Origin: Cliona cf. orientalis
Taxonomy: Eukaryota; Porifera; Demospongiae; Clionaida; Clionaidae
Reading direction: 5' to 3'
NCBI GenBank assembly: GCA_963930775.1
Contig: OZ005689.1
Location: forward strand, 18,871,775-18,935,774
Length of the DNA stretch: 64,000 nucleotides
Within the stretch, counting starts at the first letter, position 1; the number at the start of each line of letters is the position of its first letter. Positions 10,943 to 19,800 of the stretch are shown here, in pieces. A program made the position numbers and the translations under genes. The notes beneath the pieces are model-generated. The model was not told where the DNA came from and did not search any database. It saw only the letters and a list, made by a program, of their open reading frames with translations.

Positions 10943-11333
10943 CCGTATTTATTCGAATAGTAGCCGCGGCTACTATTAATTTCAGCCTTGCTGGAGTGCG
11001 GCTACTAATCAAAGGCGGCCTTTATTCGAGGACGGCTTTTATTTATTTCGGAGGGATACCTTTGCGCCGATCCGGTGGTATCTTGTTGTGATAGACTAGT
11101 TTTTCAGGACTGCTTTTCAAATAGACGAGTTATTATGATTGAAAAACAGCAGCAGAACCAAGCCAGGGACGTCTTCTGTCATGCTTTTGCCTCGAGCTGA
11201 TGGTCGTTTATGGCGTGCAAACGTGGCCACACACACTTTATTGTGTTCACGCATGCGTGCAGCTACTATTTCTTTGGTGGACCTCCAGGTGCGGCTACTA
11301 TTCGGGGTGCGGCTTCTATTCGAATAAATACGG
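10943..11333. mobile_element. MITE, CCGTATT family
   Basis: Left terminus CCGTATTTATTCGAATAGTA, right terminus the near complement (TTCTATTCGAATAAATACGG), TA duplications at 10941-10942 and 11334-11335. GAATAGTAGCCGC words repeat through both arms. Relative of the element at 7373-8167. Confidence 0.75.
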
Positions 11334-11384
11334 TATGCATGATATGAACATGAAATTATTCATGTGAATTTCATAGGGATTTCA

Positions 11385-11425
11385 TACAAATTAGTATGCT
11401 AATCCAACCCATTTATTCCTTGATT
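11385..11425 (+). repeat. Leftmost fragment of the 680-bp tandem unit
   Basis: The sequence TATGCTAATCCAACCCATTT through ATTCCTTGATT matches the segment just before TTTTCTGTCGCATCTGCATG in every other copy of the unit (for example 13160-13195). The unit resumes at about 12212 after the next insertion. Confidence 0.65.
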
Positions 11426-12211
11426 AACCCTCGGCGCATGCGCGAGGGTTACTGTAGTTGGTTTGTTTGTCTGTCTGTCTGTCTATCTGTTACCATGCTA
11501 GCTGCTACATACCTGTTTGCGAGTCCAATTTTCGGTGTTGTAAGGTTCCTTATGGCATTCCAAACGCATGATTTGTGTGGATTTCTTTGAAAACGCTTTG
11601 TTCGCCAGTTTTGGCGTCATTTGAGCTTCTTGACTTTGCCCGAGCTAGCGATGAGCATGACTTAACGTATAAATAGGTTGCGTGCTATATACGGTATGTA
11701 TGCCTATTTCACTCAGCCCATGCGCGGTTGCATCAATCCCTCCGCCAGTCCACTGGCGAGCTTTTGACGATCGTGGGATGACAGTGGCTTCTTTTCAACT
11801 CTGAGGCTTAGCTGCCTGTATTCTTGTGGTACCCTTGGAGTCTCTGGCTTGTATGCATGCATGGCACTAAATTTTAATACAGTGCTTGAACCCAAGTGAG
11901 TTGCGATAGTATTGGACATGCAATATTTCTCAGTGTACTTCAGTCTTGTGCCAAGGCCCAAGAATTGGAGGTTAGGCTACAGTTGAGTTGATGTCGATAC
12001 CGCAGTGTGGAGTTCGATACAACACACTAGGGTTGTTGCTGGTATGTGAGCCATTGAACCTTGAATAACACTGCTGTGCAAGTATAACATTAGCCTCATC
12101 CCTGTCTCGCCCCAGCTCCAGCCCTTTAGCTACCCCTTTTCTGCATGCAACTGTTGAAGCATGTAGTTAATGCCATGCAACGCGCCGAGGGTTTTGCGCT
12201 CGAGAGAGCTC
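11426..12211. mobile_element. Insertion with AACCCTCGGCGC inverted motif, splitting a tandem unit
   Basis: AACCCTCGGCGC starts at 11426 and its exact complement GCGCCGAGGGTT ends at 12193. The surrounding 680-bp unit is interrupted precisely between TTGATT and TTCTGT. The left part contains a GTCTGT tetranucleotide-like run. No coding sequence was recognised. Superfamily unknown; a related head (TAACCCTTGGGGCGTGCGC) occurs at about 35314. Confidence 0.5.
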
Positions 12212-12767
12212 TAGTTTTCTGTTGCATCTGCATGTAATAGTAAGGAACCATACTAGGAACCATTGCCATTTTTATAAACTTCTTGCAACCAATATTAAAT
12301 TCTTTGCACTAGATTTATCTAGACAATGGTGTGAATGAACTGGCATTCTGGAGATGCATGTAAGAATCATATTTACAAATACTTTTCTCTGTGATATGAA
12401 ACTCATTGTGTGTCTATCTCATTTTCTCTATCAGTCATTTTTAACTTTATACCTTTTTTTCTCATTTCCATAATTATGCTAAATTAAATCCGACCCATTT
12501 TATTCCTTTATTTTCTGTCGCATCTGCATGTAATAGTAAGGAACCATACTAGGAACCATTGCCATTTTTACACTTCTTGCAACTAATATTAAATTCTTTG
12601 CACTACATGTAGGTTGATCGTTTCTTGCGTGGAGATCTACTGTAACTTACTGAGAAAATACGTGCATTTCTTTGTCTCATTGTAAGGGACCATTCAAGGA
12701 ACTATCGTTCTACTATCCATAGGTAAGGATCAGACTACATGTGTATATCATACCTCGATCTCTCTTG

Positions 12768-12819
<52 letters not shown>

Positions 12820-13465
12820 TCTCTCTCTGTCCCTCTCTCTCTCTCTCTCGCTCGCTCTCTCTCTCTCTCATGCTTCAGTTGTACTCATACTTCGTACCTA
12901 TTTCCTTTATTCGCTTTAGATTCCTCTCTGTGCTTCTTATCTTGCCCCTAAGGAACCACATGATGTATCATCATCTGCGTGCAGGAGTGTGATGTCATCG
13001 ATAGTGACAATAGTGTGAATGAACTGGCATTCTGGAGATGCATGTAAGAATCATATTTACAAATACTTTTCTCCGTGAGATGAAACTCATTGTGTCTATC
13101 TCATTTTCTCTATCAGTCATTTTTAGCTTTATACCTTTTTTCTCATTTCCATAATTATGCTAAATTAAATCTGACCCATTTTATTCCTTGATTTTCTGTC
13201 GCATCTGCATGTAATAGTAAGGAACCATACTAGGAACCATTGCCATATTTACACTTCTTGCAACTAATATTAAATTCTTTGCACTACATGTAGGTTGATC
13301 GTTTCTTGCGTGGAGATCTACTGTAACTTACTGAGAACATACGTGCATTTCTTTGTCTCATTGTAAGGGACCATTCAAGGAACTATCGTTCTACTATCCA
13401 TAGGTAAGGATCAGACTACATGTGTATATCATACCTCGATCTCTCTTGTCTCTCTCTCTCTCCCT
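12212..13465 (+). repeat. Tandem array of the 680-bp unit, plus orientation
   Basis: The start word TTTTCTGT(C/T)GCATCTGCATG occurs at about 12213, 12514 and 13191, giving a near-full unit of 677 bp between the last two. Landmarks in order are: AAGGAACCATACTAGGAACC, TTGATCGTTTCTTGCGTGGAG, AAGGGACCATTCAAGGAACT, a CT microsatellite, CATGCTTCAGTTG, and GATGTCATCGATAGTGACAA. The third unit stops at its CT tract (13465), where the LINE begins. No long frame, but several segments look like exons (see findings). Confidence 0.85.
12769..12869 (+). repeat. CT microsatellite of the tandem unit
   Basis: About 100 bp of nearly pure CT dinucleotide with occasional interruptions. Equivalent tracts occur in the other units, and inside these tracts the LINE copies are found. 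Confidence 0.9.
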
Positions 13466-13746
13466 TATTTTTTTTTAACAACCTCAACATTAATAATTTG
13501 AGGGTTTGTACACCAGAGGAAGTGCCAAAATACATACATATCTATTGTATGGCACACAAACAATGCCTCCTAGTACAAAAACTTGTAGGATGATAATTGG
13601 AGTATAATGCAGTAAAAATTATAGTATGTATTATTATAAAGGGTGGAGAAAGGGAGTTAGTTATTATTAATGACATTTCTGCCGATCCAGATTTGAAATG
13701 ATCCCCTGATAGCTGCCTCTGATACCGATAACATTAGGTCCATTAG
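13466..13746 (-). mobile_element. R2-like LINE, 3' end (piece 3 of 3)
   Basis: The A-rich tail reads as T-rich DNA at about 13467-13480 and abuts the CT tract of the tandem unit. The last codons of the LINE protein (RGSFQIWIGRNV, stop near 13669) match RGSFQIWTCRNH in the independent copy at about 63580-63615. The piece is the direct continuation of 26477-27271; the frame is uninterrupted when the YR element (13747-26476) is removed. Confidence 0.8.
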
Positions 13747-13835
13747 CTCTCATCTAATGCCATGCACATGCATGTAACCCCCACCGCATGCATTCACAGT
13801 TAACTCTCAATGATTGGGTAATCATGGCAATGGAG
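13747..13835 (-). repeat. Split direct repeat B2 of the YR element
   Basis: 89 bp, starting CTCTCATCTAATGCCATGCA, identical to B1 (14481-14569) except about one base. Forms the left boundary of the element against the LINE. Confidence 0.85.
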
Positions 13836-14264
13836 TGCTGCCGAGCTGGCGATAGTTAGTATACAACAATGCTATGCAATGACAGAAATAGGCTGTCCGA
13901 AATTTGATATGACCAGCCGTATAACAACCATGAATACACAATTTGATATGATGATGACTAGTACTGCTTTTATTTAGGGTATGGCATCCATGATGTCATA
14001 CCCACGGGGAAAAAACCTCAGACACATAAAAAACCTCTTTGAGGAAAAACTGTCAGTGAGGAGAAAAAAACCGTTAGCTATGTAAGGCTCTGTATGCAGT
14101 GGCTCTGACTTGTATAGCCCTCGATATCTGATTTGCTGCGAGGCTTCTTATGGTATCAGAGATATGCTCGCCACCTGAGGAGACAGCTTACAGGGAAAGA
14201 AGATAATATACAATATTATTATGATATTATAGTAAGAACAATGCTCAATACTAGATGGAAGTTT

Positions 14265-14480
14265 ACCAGGGCTGGTTGAGGCTCTTAGTAGCTGAATTGC
14301 CGAGACTGCACTCGGATAGCCCGCCAGCCATTTAAATACCCAACCAACCAGATTGCATGCACATGCCTACCACGTATACGTGCGCCAATAGTCTGTCCCC
14401 AGCAGCGCATGCGCATTGGATGCAATCCATGAGAGCTAATTTTCTTTCTAATTCGCATGCTCAAACGATAGAAAATACAT
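14265..14480 (-). repeat. Split direct repeat A2 of the YR element
   Basis: 216 bp, starting ACCAGGGCTGGTTGAGGCTC, a near-identical direct copy of A1 (26262-26476) with a handful of substitutions and one extra T. It immediately adjoins B1. Confidence 0.85.
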
Positions 14481-14569
14481 CTCTCATCTAATGCCATGCA
14501 CATGCATGTAACCCCCACCGCATGTATTCACAGTTAACTCTCAATGATTGGGTAATCATGGCAATGGAG
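14481..14569 (-). repeat. Split direct repeat B1 of the YR element
   Basis: 89-bp partner of B2, joined without spacer to A2. The A2-B1 junction is the presumed crossover sequence recreated when a circular intermediate forms. Confidence 0.85.
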
Positions 14570-14649
14570 GCAACAAAGAAAGTCTTGGGTAGCTGGCCAT
14601 AGCTCAGCACTCACTTGAATTGACTGCTATAGTCGATACTTATTGACCT

Positions 14650-15600
14650 CTGAGTGGTCTATAGCCCGATTGCTTTTGAGACTTGCAGTCTGCTGGTAAG
14701 GGAATCCTCGACATATCCATCTTTAGCGTTTTCGCTGCGCCAGCGCCCGTGACGCTTAAACATACGATCGGGTACACCCACATTAGCAGCTGCTGAAGCC
14801 CCACTGGCTCTGAGGCTGTGTAGCCCGTACTACCTTTTATCGAGGCCAATAGCTCCAAATTTTTCAAGGACTGCCTCACGGACTGTAGTGTAACTCAGGC
14901 CTCCTTTGTCTCTTAATCTAGTCCCATTCTTAGTGTTGATAATCCCTCTAAAAAGGAAAGAGTCGGTGCCATCACAGGTGATATTGGCCATGCTCATGTA
15001 TCTCTAACATTGCAACCGGACACAATTCAGTACTGGTACGAGCAACTATTACACGTGCTCCTTGCCTCAGCTGATCTGTCTTGCTCGACTCGATGAATAA
15101 TTCCATGTGGTCACTGTAGATGGTGATATCGCATAACTTCAGCTTGGATAGTTCGTCGAATCGGAGAAATGCAGCAAACCCAAGGAGACAGACTGTTAGA
15201 GCCCTCACATCCGCAAGACTGGCATCTTTAGACCCGAATCTCTGCACCAATAGTGTCAGATGCTCCGTTGTTATTGGCTCTTTCTTAGTGGTTTTGTGCG
15301 CCAAAAGCCTTTTTGCTCCCGCCAACACTTGCACTACAATTGGATGATCTGTGATGTCTTCTACTGTAGCCATCCTATGCACCCAAGACAGGGCATTGAC
15401 TGCCTCTTTGAGTGGCGCTGCAGTTCTTGCAGTCTGTGCCAGGTAGCTCAGATACAGAGCAACATGTATAGGCTTAGCTGGCAGGGTCGGGACTTCCTGA
15501 CGGCTAGCTGCCCACTTCTTCCACCTACCAAAAGCGCCACTGTACTTCTTTATTGTGGCCGGGGCTTTCCCGTGCAATACTAAGGAAGGCAGTGAGCAGC
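14650..15600 (-). pseudogene. Tyrosine recombinase of the YR element
   Basis: The minus-strand frame from 15577 to 14972 holds the N-terminal core-binding domain (APATIKKYSGAFGRWKKWAA) and the first catalytic Arg in FAAFLRFDELSKLKL. Near 14985 a one-base shift moves the frame. The continuation contains LHSLRASGASAA (the H-x-x-R box), FKRHGRWRSENA and KDGYVEDSL with the nucleophile Tyr, so the R-H-R-Y set is all present. An in-frame TAG just before the H-x-x-R box (about 14835) and the frameshift inactivate it. The encoded enzyme would circularise and integrate the cDNA. Confidence 0.8.
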
Positions 15601-16242
15601 CAGATCCTTTAGGCTGGGGTCTTCAATGCTCTCGAGATCTACCCAGGCACCATGAGCAAATACATCTGCAATAAAGTAGTATGCCATGTTCTACACAACG
15701 CCTGCAATAATTATACATGTACGTACCAGAATATTATTATAATATTATTATTAATTTTACTAAGTGGAATTTAGTTCAGTTAGCTACCTAAAGTACGTGT
15801 ATAATACAATTCTACGATGCTCACCGAGAGCACTCACTGCCCACCGAGGGCATGCGTACTAAGAGGCACAAAAAAGCCCCCCAAGCCACTGCTTATAATA
15901 TTATTGCCATGCCGTCTGACAGCCAATATGTTGCCTAACAAGGCATACACACCCCCACAGGGATTATATATATCCTTGCCCACCGAGGGCCAACATAATG
16001 CCTACGAAGGTATATTACCCAACTATGGGTAACTTTAACAATCTTGCCCACCGAGGGCCAACAGCACAAAGGCATGATACCCACCTCCTGGGGTATAATA
16101 TTATTATTGTTTCTGCATAACACCGACCATAACTTGCTCACACATGCTTTACTCCTGAATCAACAATCAGTATAATGAGCAGTATATATAATCAAATATT
16201 ATGATAGGGCTTACATGGCAGATATTATTTATTATGCTATCA

Positions 16243-16497
16243 TGATAGCATAATGCCAGCACAGATAGGACAATTACCACCAATAGCTAGACAGAATCCA
16301 CAGTTATATAGCCTGGGAGGCTGAGAGAAATCAAAATAAACAACTAACAGCAAGGAGTCATCAGTTAGGGAATCGCCAAGGTTGCCACCTCTAATGCCAG
16401 GCCGAAGCAGACCAGAGTAGACCGGTTGTAGAAACCAGGCATAGATGAATGGAGCTAAGTGAATACCGTCTGGGCATAGCAGTGGCCAGAATACAGC
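16243..16497 (-). pseudogene. C-terminal part of the YR element RT polyprotein
   Basis: Open minus-strand frame (FWPLLCPDGIHLAPF and onward) that continues the frame ending at 22533 across the BEL insertion; the shared ACAGC is the BEL target duplication. It ends at a stop near 16243. The stretch 15610-16240 to its left has no clear domain and includes several TTGCCCACCGAGGGC repeats (about 15838, 15976 and 16043). Confidence 0.65.
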
Positions 16498-16670
16498 TGT
16501 TAAAGACTTATTGGTAATGATCGTTATTCCTAAAAATCATTTGTGCTAAAGCTGTGATGTTTAAAATTTTCTGTATGTATAATTAGAACGAGTCATGAAA
16601 TTTTTGAACACTTGGTAGTTTTGCATGCTGAGTGAATCTGTTTGCATCCAAGTAGGAAATCACATAAACA
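16498..16670 (+). repeat. BEL 5' LTR
   Basis: 173 bp, starts TGTTAAAGACTTATTGGTAA and ends CACATAAACA. No mismatch to the 3' LTR was found by eye. Confidence 0.95.
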
Positions 16671-16671
16671 T

Positions 16672-16689
16672 TGGTCCTTCGAGCCGGAT
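16672..16689 (+). promoter_or_regulatory. BEL primer-binding site, tRNA-Tyr type
   Basis: TGGTCCTTCGAGCCGGAT, one base after the LTR, is complementary to the 3' end plus CCA of animal tRNA-Tyr (17 of 18 positions against the human tRNA-Tyr tail as I remember it). It would prime minus-strand cDNA synthesis. Confidence 0.8.
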
Positions 16690-16801
16690 AAGTTGTTGAA
16701 CCATTTCGCTACCTCATTTCTCTACTTGGCACCCTCGTTCTCGTTATTTGTCGACCTCGTGGTGGCTCCATTTGCGGTGAGCTCTAATTGGAAATCGAAA
16801 A

Positions 16802-19800
16802 ATGGCTGAAGATCTCAACTTTCATAAAAAGAGAAGAAGAGTAACACGCTCATCCTTGACTAAGTTGAGCACAAAGGTAACTGAGCTAGAAGCTAACAGA
16901 TCAAGCCCCGACGCGCTCTACAATGCGCAAAATGTAGCATCTAAATTGAAGACACTTGATGCAGAGTTCAGGGACCATCAACTGAAGATCATGGACCTTA
17001 CCACTACTGAAGAAGCTCTCACTGAAGAGCAACAAGCCCTTGATGACCACGAAGATATCATAAGCGAGCTGAGCATTCGTGTTCAGCGACTGATTGCGTT
17101 TGTGACCCCCTCAGCCTCTTCAGATGCTCTAAAGCTATCTACCAAGCGGCTGACTCTTTTACAAGGAAAATTAAAAGACATCGACACGGCAGTGAAAGGT
17201 ATGGATGATGACGAGGATAACATCTGTGCTCTCGAAGAATACAGAGACCAAATCGCTGGGCTCAAAGGTGAATTGAGTGAAATAAAGACCGCAATCCTAG
17301 GCTCTGATGCAGGAACTGATGATCCCGTCATGAACGCACAAGCTGAAGTGGATAAACTAGCCTTTGAATGTCTGCTAGCCATCAAGAAACGCCTCCGTTC
17401 AAGCACGGTTGCTCATCCAGCCACCAGTTCCGAGACATCAGCGACAAAACTTCCGAAACTTGAAGTACCTGTGTTCCACGGAGACATTCTGCAGTGGAAA
17501 AGCTACTGGGAGCAATTCTCTGTTTCCGTTCATGATCGCTTGAATCTCACCAAAGCAGAGAAGCTGGTGTACCTGCAAAACTCCATCAAGGATAAAACCG
17601 CTAAGGGTCTCATCGAAGGTCTCACAAGATCCAGTGAGCACTATGACGAAGCAGTTAAATGCCTCCTATCCCGATATGATCGACCTCGCGTGATTCACCA
17701 GGCGCACGTTCGCCGTATCGTTGATGCTCCGCCGTTGAAGGAGGGTACTGGCAAGGAGATCCGTCAGCTTCATGACCTTGTAGTGCAGCATCTCAGGGCA
17801 CTCAAGGCATTGGGCCATGAGCCCTCAAAGCCCTTCATCACTTCACTCTTAGAGATGAAGCTGGATTCCACGACCATGTTTGAGTGGCAACGACACAGTC
17901 AGGAACACTCGGACGTACCTGATTACCAGATTCTCCTTGATTTCCTCAATTTGCGTGCACAAGCTGCTGAAGCCTCCTCCGATAAGAAACGACCCACTCG
18001 TGAACCCAGCAAACCTACTCGGCAAGTAACATCACTCGTATCTAATGCCACGCCCACAGACAGCAATTGCTTGTCGTGCAAGAATGAAAGGCACCCCCTC
18101 TACTCATGCTCCAAGTTTCGCTCCTTACCTCACGCTGACAAGGTTGACTTACTGAAGTCAAACAACCATTGCCTGAACTGCTTGCGTCCAGGGCACTTTG
18201 TGAAGAAGTGTAAATCTCTAAATCGCTGTAAGCATTGTCAAAGACCTCACCACACCTTACTGCACAAGGATGTCAGGGACGAGAGCAGTACGACACCTGT
18301 CCCAAACACAAGTCCGATTCCACCACAATCGAATTCCACGGTAGTACCCGCTAATCATGCATCCATCAGCTCTAATATGTTGCTAATGACATGTCGAGTC
18401 GCAGTCGAAACACCACAAGGGGCAGTGAATGCTCGAGCACTGTTAGACACGGGATCTTCCGCCTCATTCGTCTCTGAGCGTTTGGCTCAATCTCTTCGTT
18501 TGCATCGACACACCCAGAACGCAAGAATCTGTGGCATCGCAGGTCTCCCACACAGCGATGGCAAACAGTCTATCGCCAGATTCGCGATCCTCTCCACTGT
18601 TTCTCCGTCTAAGAGGTTCAACATCAATGCCATTATCGTACCGCAAGTGACCTGTGACTTGCCAGTACTCCCGATCACCCCCAACCAAGATTGGAAACAC
18701 TTGGAAGACATCCAGCTCGCTGACCCCGATTATGCCAAGCCCGGCAAGGTTGATATTCTACTTGGTGTTGAGACCTTTGTGGAGGCAATACGCCATGGCC
18801 GGCGGTCGGGATCTCACAATTCCCCTACCGCTTTGGAGACAGAATTCGGATGGGTCCTAGCTGGTAGTACGGGTGGCAACACACAAAGCAGAACCGTTGC
18901 TTCTCACCACGTATCTGTCCTTACAGGAGATGACATACTTCGACAATTTTGGGAGGTGGAGGAGAAGACGGTGGCCAATAGCACTCTCACTCTGGAGGAG
19001 CGCTCTGTCTTGGATCATTTCCAGTCCGCACATTCTCGTACCCCTGAGGGTAGGTTTGTTGTACCGCTTCCCAAACGGCCCATGACAGTCAAGTTGGGTG
19101 AATCCCGAGCCCAAGCAGTTCGTCGATTCTTGTCATTCGAGAAGTCTCTACATACAAGGCGTCAATTTCACGAAGTAGAGGAAGTCATCGAAGAGTACTT
19201 CATCAAGCGTCATGCAGAAGAAGTACCACTCACAGATTTGGAAAAACCACCAGAAGAAGTGTTTTATCTACCAATACACATTGTTCGCAAGGAGACAAGT
19301 ACAACCACTAAAGTTCGTGCAGTTTTCGATGCCTCGGCTAAAACCTCTACAGGAATTTCTCTCAATGATATCCTATTGGTCGGACCAACGGTTCACCCCC
19401 CACTACTCGACGTCTTAATCCGTTTCCGATTTCACCGTGTTGCACTCGTCGCTGATATCAGTCGCATGTACAGAGCTGTACAACTCTCTGAGTCTGACAA
19501 AGATCTCCATCGATTCGTTTGGCGCAAGGATCCTAAGTCTCCCCTCAAGGATTTTCGAATGACGCGTATCACTTTCGGTGTATCATCATCCTCCTTCATC
19601 GCTAATATGTGCATCAAGCAAAATGCACTGGACCTCGCGGCTGAATATCCAAACGCTGCCGAGGAGATTGGAAAGTCATTCTATGTAGATGATTGTCTGA
19701 CTGGATCAGACTCCAGCGAAAGAGCTGTTGCATTGCAGAAGGAGTTGCAAGAGCTATTAGGAAGAGGTGGATTCTTGCTTCGCAAGTGGAATTCGAGTGA

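Noticed and set aside
12739-12992. Long Leu/Ser-repeat reading frames in the CT tract
   Set aside because: They are translations of a microsatellite; all tracts give such frames.
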